DNA of 64,000 nt from NCBI GenBank assembly GCA_020633655.1, contig JACKDF010000002.1:1-64000 (forward strand), read 5' to 3'. The translations under genes were made by a program, and so were the position numbers. The notes beneath the pieces are model-generated. The model was not told the DNA's origin, made no database searches, and saw only the letters and a list, made by a program, of their open reading frames with translations. The stretch comes from Deferribacteres bacterium (lineage in GTDB: Bacteria; Zhuqueibacterota; Zhuqueibacteria; Zhuqueibacterales; Geothermadaptataceae). How positions within the stretch are numbered: position 1 is the first letter of the stretch; each line of letters starts with the position of its first letter. This document shows, in pieces, positions 35,908 through 44,309 of the stretch.

Positions 35908-38481
35908 ATGAAAAAGAATCGAAAAATTCGAATCCATCGGATATATTTACATTTAGCGCTTAAAAAAAGTTTGTACTTCAGTTTTTTCTCACTGCTGTTT
36001 TATAAGGCATCAACTATCGCTGCGGTGCCTGCTGAGAAAAATGATATTAAAGGTTATGTTATCGACAAAGAAAGCGGCGAGGCTCTGCCTTACGCCAACG
36101 TCATTTTGTCCGGCACGTATCGCGGTACGGCGACAAACACCGATGGCTATTTTGTTCTCAGTGCACCGGCGGAACTGTGTTCCTTGACGGTTCATTTCAT
36201 CGGTTATGCCAAGCACCAGGTTGTGATTGACAACTCGAAAAAGCCCCCAAAGTTGGTACAATCTTATACCGTGACTGAAATTGAGTCAAAAACGGAATGG
36301 AATAAAAAAGACATTATTAAACGAAAGGCTCCTGCAGAGTTCCGTGACGATTTTCTGTATATCAGCATGCAATCCGCTGCTATTCAGGGTGAGGAAGTCA
36401 CCGTGACGGCTGAAAAATATGAGATGTGGAAAAGTTCCGAGGAAGTCGCGCAAGTCACCTTTTCACCGCGGCAAATCAGTGCACTTCCAAGTATTGGCGA
36501 ACCGGATATTTTCCGTTCTTTGCAATTGCTGCCGGGCATTAGCGGTGTCAGCGACGGTTCTGCGGGATTGTACGTCCGTGGTGGCACACCGGATCAAAAC
36601 CTGGTACTTTTGGATGGCATGACCGTTTACCATGTGGATCACTTTTTCGGATTTTTTAGTGCGTTCAATGCAGATGCGATAAAAGATGTGCAGGTTTATA
36701 AAGGCGGGTACCCGGCGAAATATGGCGGGCGGCTTTCAAGCGTTGTCGAGCTCACCGGTAAAACAGGTGACTCCAACCAGAAGCGCCTTGGCGTCGGACT
36801 TAATTTAATGAGCGCGAACGTCCTTGGTGAAGTGCCACTCCTCAATGGCATGGGAAGCTGGATCATTTCTGCCCGCCGCTCTTACAGCGATTTAATTGGC
36901 AGCCCGATGTACAACAAGCTGTTCGACTTTCTTTCTGATACGGAACCTGAAACACCACAAGGCTTTGGCGGTCCCGGTGGACGCGGTGTACAGCAAGAGG
37001 AAGTGCGACCGGATTTTTATTTTTATGATTTGAACAGTAAACTTTCTCTCCTCCCGACATCGCGGGATATTCTTGCCCTGAGTTTTTACAGTGGCAGGGA
37101 TAACATGCATGATCTGCAGGAAATGGGAAATTTACGATTTGGCGGAGGAGAAACGACAGGAACCCGGGGGAGAGACGAAACCACAGATTGGGGCAACACC
37201 GGAATCAGTTTGAAATGGTCGCACCGCTGGCACGACCGCTTCAATTCCAACTTTCTCCTCGCTCGCTCAAGCTACTTTAGTGATCATGTGACCAACCTGA
37301 GTTTTTCTACAACCACCGAAGATACCTCCGATGTTTTGCGTGGACGTGGCAATTTTGCATCCCAGGAGAACAATGCCATCGATGATTTTTCACTGCGATT
37401 TGACAACGATTGGCAGATCAATAATTCGTATCAATTGGAGTTTGGAATCGGAGCCAAGAATATCGAAACCGATTACATTGCGACTGTCAGTGATACGTTT
37501 AATGTCTTCGAGAGCCAGGGTGCATCGCACCAGCTCTCGTTTCATTTACAGAGCAAATTGAACTTCTTTGAAAGACTTGATATATCCGCCGGAATACGCA
37601 GTGTTTATTATGATCGATCGGCATCTTATTACACAGAACCACGCCTTTCATTGCAATTCACTGTGACTGATCGCTTGAAAGCCAAGGCTGCGGCTGGTCG
37701 GTTCACTCAATTTATTCATCGCATTGTTAATGAAGATGTCCTTGAAGGCAGCCGGGATTTTTGGCTTGTTGCTGATGAGAATCTGGAACCTGGACGGGCA
37801 GGCCATTTAATTGTCGGACTCGAATACGATACGCCCGGCTACCTGTTTTCTATAGAAGGATACAATAAAAACATGGAAAACTTGCTCGAATTCTCACGAC
37901 GCTTTCAGGATCGGGCGGATTTTGGCGGGCTGTTTTTCTTCGGTTCCGGTGTATCGCGTGGTGTGGAATTCCTGGCGCAAAAGAAATACGACGCCTTCAA
38001 CGGTTGGATAAGCTACACACTGGGAGATATCGAACATAAGTTCCCGAACCTCAATAATGGTGAACCATTCCCGGCCAGTCATGAACGAACCCATGAAACA
38101 AAAGCAGTCGGTACCTACAGTTGGGGGCGCTGGAATTTTGCCGCGACCTGGGTATTCGCTTCAGGCCAGCCCTACACAGCTCCCGAAGGCCAGTACAACC
38201 TTGATTTATTGGGAGACAACACCCGGAGCTATTATCACGTCAGTGATAAGAACGCCAACCACCTGCCCGATTACCATCGCATGGATATCAGTGCATCCTA
38301 TAAAATGGCGGTGAAAAATGAACACGGATTTGATGGTGAATTGGGTCTGTCGATTTTCAATCTTTATAATCACAATAACGTCTGGTACCGCAAGTACGAT
38401 CTTGAAGTCTCGCCAATCGTTATAACGGATGTTTCGATGCTTGGCATTACACCGACACTGTATGTCAAAGTGAAATTTTGA
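35908..38481 (+). CDS. TonB-dependent receptor with carboxypeptidase-regulatory domain, second of pair
   Basis: The start is the ATG at 35908, preceded by GAGGAATTTT; 857 residues. The N-terminus is long and basic before the signal helix (about 20-40). Carboxypeptidase-regulatory domain at about 47-115 (IKGYVIDKESGEALPYANVILSG). An unusual charged insert of about 50 residues (TEIESKTEWNKKDIIKRK) separates it from the plug. Plug motifs: PDIFRSLQLLPGISGV, LYVRGGTPDQNLVLLDGM and DAIKDVQVYKGGYPAKYGGR. Barrel ends in Phe (TLYVKVKF). It is a paralogue of the gene at 32.5 kb. A MITE-like element separates it from its DUF4249 partner. Confidence 0.9.
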   Translation: MKKNRKIRIHRIYLHLALKKSLYFSFFSLLFYKASTIAAVPAEKNDIKGYVIDKESGEALPYANVILSGTYRGTATNTDGYFVLSAPAELCSLTVHFIGYAKHQVVIDNSKKPPKLVQSYTVTEIESKTEWNKKDIIKRKAPAEFRDDFLYISMQSAAIQGEEVTVTAEKYEMWKSSEEVAQVTFSPRQISALPSIGEPDIFRSLQLLPGISGVSDGSAGLYVRGGTPDQNLVLLDGMTVYHVDHFFGFFSAFNADAIKDVQVYKGGYPAKYGGRLSSVVELTGKTGDSNQKRLGVGLNLMSANVLGEVPLLNGMGSWIISARRSYSDLIGSPMYNKLFDFLSDTEPETPQGFGGPGGRGVQQEEVRPDFYFYDLNSKLSLLPTSRDILALSFYSGRDNMHDLQEMGNLRFGGGETTGTRGRDETTDWGNTGISLKWSHRWHDRFNSNFLLARSSYFSDHVTNLSFSTTTEDTSDVLRGRGNFASQENNAIDDFSLRFDNDWQINNSYQLEFGIGAKNIETDYIATVSDTFNVFESQGASHQLSFHLQSKLNFFERLDISAGIRSVYYDRSASYYTEPRLSLQFTVTDRLKAKAAAGRFTQFIHRIVNEDVLEGSRDFWLVADENLEPGRAGHLIVGLEYDTPGYLFSIEGYNKNMENLLEFSRRFQDRADFGGLFFFGSGVSRGVEFLAQKKYDAFNGWISYTLGDIEHKFPNLNNGEPFPASHERTHETKAVGTYSWGRWNFAATWVFASGQPYTAPEGQYNLDLLGDNTRSYYHVSDKNANHLPDYHRMDISASYKMAVKNEHGFDGELGLSIFNLYNHNNVWYRKYDLEVSPIVITDVSMLGITPTLYVKVKF

Positions 38482-38575
38482 TTGATAAACAGGTCTGATT
38501 AAACCTGGCTGGCACTTAAGCATTCTACAAGAGTAGTGCAAAAATTGAATAAAAAAATGATACTCATTCACGCTC

Positions 38576-38907
38576 GGGGCTGAGTTAAAACATGAAATCA
38601 ACAAATATTTATGCAACTTTCTGTATTTGCAGCAATTTACTTCTAAAATCCCATCTCGGGAGGGGACAGATCAGCGAAAAAAGCGAAGCATTTTTTCGTG
38701 GTCAGGGGTGGGTTCGGCGTATCATTGACTCGTTCGTACTAATTCTTACGCTCGAACCTAACCTACCCCGAGCCCTTGCGGGCCCACCCCTTCCAGCAGG
38801 GGAATTGACTGGCGATCGCTTCGCTCCGCCATTTTTTCACGCACACAAATACGCATATACATCAAATAGCATATTTATGCACTTAAATTATGTTTTGACT
38901 CAGCCCC
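38576..38907. repeat. 332-bp MITE-like element with GGGGCTGAG terminal inverted repeats
   Basis: The left end GGGGCTGAGTTAAAACAT (38576-38593) and the right end (38890-38907) are inverted repeats with one mismatch. The ends are the same family as 16323-16434, but with T-A changed to A-T in both arms (GTG/CAC becomes GAG/CTC), so pairing is kept. The middle is GC-rich, with further loose pairings such as GGGGTGGG near 38705 against CCCACCCC near 38784. The 107-codon open frame inside shows no protein-like pattern. It lies between a TonB receptor gene and its DUF4249 partner; the rest of the 454-base gap holds no gene. Confidence 0.78.
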
Positions 38908-38935
38908 ATTCGTGATTGGGTAGAAAGGAAAACCA

Positions 38936-39757
38936 ATGAAATTATCTCATATTTCTATTCTGGGTTTGTTACTAGGCATTTCTGCATGCGAAAGCGATTC
39001 TCTCCTGCAACCGGCAGATGATGTGCTGGTTGTACAAGCCTATCTTTATGCCAACGAACCGGTCGATGACATCCGGTTGACAACCATGTTACCGCTCGAC
39101 GCGACTGAAGATGCCGTAATGCCTCCGGTAAATACTGCAACTGTTAGATTGTTAAAAAATGACCAGATTTACGAACTGACATCTTCCACAGGTGACAGCG
39201 GCTATTATCACTATGAAGGAACGGATCTGACCGTGCAAGCCGGGGATCAATTTAAACTGGAAATCGAATTTAATGGTGAAACCGTGACCGGCGAAACGAC
39301 CGTGCCGGGAGAAACCGTAAATGCCGCTATTTCTGTAACGACTTTATCCATTCCAGCTCCACAGGACATCTTTATGAGTGGTATAAGTATGGATGATTTC
39401 ACGGTGACAATTACGTGGGATAACGAAGAAAACGACTACTTTTATGTAACCACAGAAAACCTGGAAGATGATCCCGAACCGGTGAATGAAGACTTTGGTG
39501 GATTTATGCGCATGCGTCAGTTTCCACCTTCCCGCAGTACAGAACTCACGCTAAACGCGTTGCAATTCACCCACCTCGGCACTTACGAAATAAAGGTCTA
39601 TCGCGTCAACAAGGAATATGCTGATCTCTACGATTCACAAGATCAGGATTCGCGTAGTTTGAACGAACCATTGAGCAATATCGTAAACGGGCTTGGCATC
39701 TTTAGTGCCTTTAACAGCAATGCGAACAGTCTGCAGTTGGAGGCGACCGAATACTAA
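38936..39757 (+). CDS. DUF4249-like lipoprotein, second copy
   Basis: 273 residues, strong ribosome site AAAGGAAAACCA. Signal peptide with lipobox GISACES (Cys near 18). Body: VLVVQAYLYANEPVDDIRLTTM, NTATVRLLKNDQIYELTSSTGDSG and FKLEIEFNGETVTGETTVPG, the same two-domain beta layout as the protein at 34.9 kb, though diverged and shorter. Acidic overall. Likely partner of the receptor at 35.9 kb. The 332-bp element between them could alter co-transcription. Confidence 0.78.
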   Translation: MKLSHISILGLLLGISACESDSLLQPADDVLVVQAYLYANEPVDDIRLTTMLPLDATEDAVMPPVNTATVRLLKNDQIYELTSSTGDSGYYHYEGTDLTVQAGDQFKLEIEFNGETVTGETTVPGETVNAAISVTTLSIPAPQDIFMSGISMDDFTVTITWDNEENDYFYVTTENLEDDPEPVNEDFGGFMRMRQFPPSRSTELTLNALQFTHLGTYEIKVYRVNKEYADLYDSQDQDSRSLNEPLSNIVNGLGIFSAFNSNANSLQLEATEY

Positions 39758-39807
39758 ATCCGGAATGCGGTGAGTATTTTTAGGATTCCTTCCCGGGGAC
39801 TCCTTTC

Positions 39808-41211
39808 TCACCCTTTCCTGCGAAACGTCAAACAATAATGATGAAACGTATTACTCACCCAGGCATAGCGGTAGCCAAATGGCGAAAGCCGCTGATCGTC
39901 CTGACACCAGAATTGTTCACCGCAGTAAATGTAATCCTCTTTGAGTGCAGCAACAATATCCCAGGCCAGTGGATAAATCACCCCTTTTTTCTTCACATTT
40001 TTCACGATGATAGTGAAATATCCCCCCGGTTTTAATTTCAGCGCGACGTGATGATAAATTTTTGCGAGTAATTTTATAAACTCAAGGTAATCGGCAATAT
40101 TTCCGGCATCGTTGGGATCTTCGCTGTACCAGCGCTGCAGACCGGCAGCTTTGCGTTTTTGCTGGGTTTCCGCACCACGCATGCGCAGCATGTCCCAGTA
40201 CGGCGGGCTGGTGATGGCATAGTCGAGCATCGGAAATTCAGTGTAGGATTTTGCCTCTACCGCATCGCCGGTGACCAGTGCAATTTGTGCGTTTGCGGCA
40301 AAGCGTGCCTTTGCAATTTCCACGAATTCCGGATTTAGTTCGATGCCAGCAGCATGTCGTCCACAATTGGCCGCCGCAAGGAGTGAAGAACCGGTGCCGG
40401 CCATTGGATCGAGCACCCATTCACCGCGGGAGGTGAAGTTTTGTATATACCGTTCGACGAGATCTTCCGGGAATTTTGCCGGATGCAATAAAACACCTTT
40501 CTCACGGCGTGGCGGCCGGTGGATATACCAGTTTTCGGTAAAGTCATTGGCCTTTGTGCTCTTTGGAAGCGTTGATTTGGTCTTTTCCTCCGGCCAGGGA
40601 AGTTCGAATGTAAGTTGGCGTGGCAGTTCTTTTTCCTTGCGAAAATGCAAAAAATACGTTACGGTGTTCCGGGGTGCCCAGCCGTTTTGCTTTTCAGCCT
40701 GCTCTTCTTCGCTGTATGCCCGGCAGCCGATCTTTTCATCCTTTTGCACGAAAAATTCACTAAACCATTTTGTAATCTCCCAGGCAATGGGCTGGCTGCC
40801 GTTCTCCCCATGAATGTTCTGTGCAGCAATGGTGATATATTTTTGCTCGCCGAGGTTTTTTCGACACCAGGTAATTAATCCATCGATCTGTGTTTTGGCG
40901 CCGAACAGTTTATCGCGGGAATTGATATCGGTGAGATCGATATAGACATAATCTGCAGCTTGTTTTGAATCGATATTTGAAATGGCGATGTAACTACGGT
41001 CCTCAGGTAGTTCTTTTTGATTTCTTTCGATAAGCTCAGTGGGATAGACGCCAACATGTCCAGAGTGACCGTTCTCATAGTTGGATTTTGTAAAAAAGCG
41101 TATGAAATCAGGCAATGGAGAATTTTCCAATACAAACCAGCTTTTTTGAAATTGCAACCATTCGCGACTTGTCAGTTCATTCATGCGATTTTTGGGGTCA
41201 ACAGCATTCAT
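39808..41211 (-). CDS. SAM-dependent DNA methyltransferase (N4-C/N6-A type) with extra N-domain
   Basis: 467 residues. The catalytic domain occupies about 228-467. A motif X-like helix (LHPAKFPEDLVERYIQNF) is followed by the SAM-binding motif I WVLDPMAGTGSS (266-276), the acidic GIELNPEFVEIA and the catalytic motif IV YAITSPPYWD (331-340). Motif I precedes IV. TSPPYW is most often seen in N4-cytosine methylases. The first ~225 residues are not a known target-recognition domain to me; they contain YVYIDLTDINSRDKLF and WEITKWFSEFF. No restriction partner is recognised nearby. It is convergent with the DUF4249 gene and divergent from the unknown gene at 41398. Confidence 0.82.
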   Translation of the reverse strand: MNAVDPKNRMNELTSREWLQFQKSWFVLENSPLPDFIRFFTKSNYENGHSGHVGVYPTELIERNQKELPEDRSYIAISNIDSKQAADYVYIDLTDINSRDKLFGAKTQIDGLITWCRKNLGEQKYITIAAQNIHGENGSQPIAWEITKWFSEFFVQKDEKIGCRAYSEEEQAEKQNGWAPRNTVTYFLHFRKEKELPRQLTFELPWPEEKTKSTLPKSTKANDFTENWYIHRPPRREKGVLLHPAKFPEDLVERYIQNFTSRGEWVLDPMAGTGSSLLAAANCGRHAAGIELNPEFVEIAKARFAANAQIALVTGDAVEAKSYTEFPMLDYAITSPPYWDMLRMRGAETQQKRKAAGLQRWYSEDPNDAGNIADYLEFIKLLAKIYHHVALKLKPGGYFTIIVKNVKKKGVIYPLAWDIVAALKEDYIYCGEQFWCQDDQRLSPFGYRYAWVSNTFHHYCLTFRRKG

Positions 41212-41397
41212 TAATAATGATTTCTCCCGGTTTCATGTTTGGAAATTGGTTGACTGTTGTTGATTTGTAATCGGCTTTGACAATATTCAAAATAAAAAAG
41301 AAATTCCAGAACTTTGTACCCTGTCTACATTTTCAAAGGTTCAGGAAAGCAGGAAAGTAGAGAATCCAGTTGAATAACGCAAGTATGGGGGATTATT

Positions 41398-42048
41398 TTG
41401 AGAGCAAAAGAAATCGTATGCCTGGCCATTTTACCCGAGGACGTTGAGCGTGCTTTTCACAAAGTTCTGCACTCACAAAAACAGATAGACGCACAGACAG
41501 TCGTCAATTCCTTGCAGCATATGGAAAAAGAAATCTGTCGCGAAGCTGTTCTCCTGTCCTTGAGTCGATTTTTACGCACACATGGTCTCGCTCACAGTAC
41601 TCATCCGCACATTGGTGAGAATTGTATCACCATTCACGGCAAAATTATTCATCTCGTATTTTTTGCTGTATCGGGGAGCAAACTTGCCGTTGAAGAACTG
41701 GTTGAATGCCTGGTTTTACTCGATCCTGCGCTTTGGCAACGAAAAGAAAATTTTCATCGCTTTCTTTTTCTGTTTGTTAATGAGGCATTCAACATAACCC
41801 TGCACATTCAACTGTCCGCCCTTCACTCAGGCCATATTCATTCTCAGGATTTTCATCTGGCATTTGCTGAACATCGACTCTTTTTGACCGCAGCACCTAC
41901 TGTGGCTGAATGCCGTAAAAAATTTCAACTCATTCCAAAAGGATCCGTTTGCCTGCAAGCGCCCTGGGGATTGGAGGAAGCCATGTTGGGTGCACGCAAT
42001 AAAATTCTCACACCGTTTATGGCTGTTTTTGACTGGCATGGTGTCTAA
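41398..42048 (+). CDS. Unknown protein, 216 aa, TTG start
   Basis: The frame is open from a TTG at 41398 with GGGGGA just upstream; no in-frame ATG lies near the start, and the neighbouring ATG at 41384 is in another frame. No signal peptide. The N-terminal half is helical and His-rich (LSRFLRTHGLAHSTHPHIG), the middle is hydrophobic but not membrane-like (IIHLVFFAVSG, FHRFLFLFVNEAFNITLHIQ), and the end is FMAVFDWHG. No restriction-nuclease motif is evident. It is divergent from the methyltransferase with 186 bases between, so a paired role is possible but only by position. Confidence 0.6.
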   Translation: MRAKEIVCLAILPEDVERAFHKVLHSQKQIDAQTVVNSLQHMEKEICREAVLLSLSRFLRTHGLAHSTHPHIGENCITIHGKIIHLVFFAVSGSKLAVEELVECLVLLDPALWQRKENFHRFLFLFVNEAFNITLHIQLSALHSGHIHSQDFHLAFAEHRLFLTAAPTVAECRKKFQLIPKGSVCLQAPWGLEEAMLGARNKILTPFMAVFDWHGV

Positions 42049-42310
42049 AAAGCGGTTTTTTTGTGATGTTGTGAAGACTTCAGAGCAATGATAGGTAATG
42101 CATATTCAATTTTTTGCAGGCTGTATGCTGTGTTCGTATAAATTAAATGTCATAATAAAATGAATGTTGAATAAGAGGCGAGAGCATTCATTTATAATCC
42201 ATATTCAATTGAAACCAAATCTCAATATTTTCTGTGAAAAAGTGAATTAAATAGAAAGACACAATCGATGTAAAAAATGTAAGCTACTCAGTTTTTAACC
42301 CGGAGAAATC

Positions 42311-44287
42311 ATGATCGAACAACACACCATCCAGAAACTCCACATCACAATCACATTTATTCTTTTCGTTTTTGCTCAAACAGCCGGTGCCGGACTGAAA
42401 TCGGATTTTGGGAAGGTCGATAAGGCATTTCTGCAGATGACTGTATATCCCGAAGACACGGCCGCAGTTGCAGTGAAAATTTTTGATTATGGAAATGTAG
42501 AAATTGTCGTTGACCGGCGCTTTGAAATGTATTTTGAACACCACTATCAAATCAAAATATTGAAAGATGCCGGAAAACGTTACGCCGATCTTGTGATCCC
42601 CTACTGGCATGAGGACAAAATTACGTCCTTGCAGGCGCAAACCATTTTACCAAACGGAAAGAAGCAAAAAGTTGATAAGAAGTCTATTTTTGATGAAGAA
42701 ACAAAAGGGAACTGGAAAGTTAAAAAGGTCGCCTTTCCAAAAGTTTCTCCAGGTGCAATCATTGAAATCAAATACGAATTGCATAGCGACTATATTACAA
42801 ATCTTGAACCCTGGGTCTTTCAATCTGATATTCCGGTGGTTGAGTCAAAAGTGTTTCTGAAAATGTTGCCCGGATTTAGCTATAATGTCAAAATAGGCAA
42901 TGATCCTTTTCATATGGTTGAACAAAGTGAAGAACAATACAGTTCGATTTCCAGAGGGAGTGCGAGGATCACAAAACAATTTGTCTATTCCGCTACAAAC
43001 TTGCCTGCAGTTCGGCCGGAACCCTACATGAGTTCACTGAAGAATTATCGTGCGCGGGTTGATTTTCTCATTTACGGATATCGTGATCAATATACCAGTT
43101 TCCAATTTGCTAAAGATCGCCAAACCCTGGTGAACGAGTTGCTCGATGGGAACCACCGGCATTTTCTTAAACCGTCAGGTGATGTGAAAGATTTAGTTTC
43201 TGAAGTCATTGCTGTGGACACCGGACGCAATCAGAAAATCGAGAGTATTTTTAACTATGTGCGGGATAATTTTGATCTGGAGACAACATACGATCATGGA
43301 GCGTACGTAAAAAGAAGACAGGATGAAGTACTGCATGACAAAAGAGCCACCAGTTCCGAACGGAATATGCTCCTGTTAAGTATGTTGCGCGCTGCAGGTT
43401 TGGAGGCAGAACCTGTTCTCATTTCCACCTGGTCCAATGGCTGGATCGATCCCGGATTTCCTTTTCTAACACAGTTTAACCGCAGTATCGTTGCTGTGAA
43501 AAAAGGTTCGAAATACCAGCTTCTGGACGCCAGTGACCGGATGAGCACTGTGGAGCAACTTCCTGACGAAGATTTGACGATTCGCGGTCTGATGCTCAAA
43601 AAAGAAGACGCTAGCATGGTTCCGATCCCCAATGAAGGAATTCGCAGTAGAGAAACGATTGAATCGGTAATTGACCTGCGGGCAGATGGGAGTTTGTCTG
43701 GAACAACGAATCTTGTGTCGATAGGCTACGCGGCAGTCGACAGAAATTATGATTTGGAAAATAGCGATACGGTGGAAAAGTTTATTCGGGAAGAATATGG
43801 CGAGGATATAGATGGCTTTGAGGTGCAAACCTGCGATTCCCTTCTTCGCGCTCTTCCAAGAGATACTTTGGAAACAGAGTTTAGTTTTAAAACAGGCGCA
43901 ATCGCCGAGTTGATCGATGATGAAATCTATCTGCAACCGCTTCTTTTTTATGCACAGAAGGAGAATATCTTTAAAACGGAAAAAAGAAATTTTCCTGTTG
44001 AATTCGGCTATCTCTCAAAATCCGTCGAGCTCAATCATATCAATTTACCACCTTCTTTCGAGGTTGTTGAGTTGCCTGATCCTGTTTTAGTAAACAGTGA
44101 ATTTTTTACCTACCGCTATACAATCGTTGCAACCCCGGGTAATGACCGCCAGTTAACTGCAACACGTTATTTTCAATTAAAAAAAGATTACATTCGGCCC
44201 TCTGATTATAGTCGCTTGCGGCAATACTGGGCTCGTCTGGTCGATGGTGATCAGATTCAGCTTATTTTGAGAAAAAATGCGAATTGA
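42311..44287 (+). CDS. DUF3857/transglutaminase-like protein, catalytic residues lost
   Basis: 658 residues. Signal peptide to about residue 25. DUF3857 domain about 60-230 (YQIKILKDAGKRYADLVIPYWH, GAIIEIKYELHSDY). Transglutaminase-like fold about 300-410: VRDNFDLETTYDHG, ATSSERNMLLLSMLRAAG and FLTQFNRSIVAVKKGSKYQLLDASD. Aligned to the next gene, the catalytic Cys is Ser348 and the His is Arg391, while Asp406 remains; so it should not be an active protease or transglutaminase. The C-terminal ~240 residues are beta-rich. Periplasmic or surface location. It starts the pair, with the next gene 22 bases on. Confidence 0.82.
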   Translation: MIEQHTIQKLHITITFILFVFAQTAGAGLKSDFGKVDKAFLQMTVYPEDTAAVAVKIFDYGNVEIVVDRRFEMYFEHHYQIKILKDAGKRYADLVIPYWHEDKITSLQAQTILPNGKKQKVDKKSIFDEETKGNWKVKKVAFPKVSPGAIIEIKYELHSDYITNLEPWVFQSDIPVVESKVFLKMLPGFSYNVKIGNDPFHMVEQSEEQYSSISRGSARITKQFVYSATNLPAVRPEPYMSSLKNYRARVDFLIYGYRDQYTSFQFAKDRQTLVNELLDGNHRHFLKPSGDVKDLVSEVIAVDTGRNQKIESIFNYVRDNFDLETTYDHGAYVKRRQDEVLHDKRATSSERNMLLLSMLRAAGLEAEPVLISTWSNGWIDPGFPFLTQFNRSIVAVKKGSKYQLLDASDRMSTVEQLPDEDLTIRGLMLKKEDASMVPIPNEGIRSRETIESVIDLRADGSLSGTTNLVSIGYAAVDRNYDLENSDTVEKFIREEYGEDIDGFEVQTCDSLLRALPRDTLETEFSFKTGAIAELIDDEIYLQPLLFYAQKENIFKTEKRNFPVEFGYLSKSVELNHINLPPSFEVVELPDPVLVNSEFFTYRYTIVATPGNDRQLTATRYFQLKKDYIRPSDYSRLRQYWARLVDGDQIQLILRKNAN

Positions 44288-44309
44288 TTAATTTGAGACT
44301 GGAAATACC

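Noticed and set aside
38592..38915. 107-codon frame inside the 332-bp element
   Set aside because: Composition follows the palindromic GC-rich core; no ribosome site and no recognisable fold.
38560..38920. Target-site duplications at the MITE-like elements
   Set aside because: Flanks at 38576/38907 and 16323/16434 show no convincing matching direct repeats, so recent transposition cannot be claimed.
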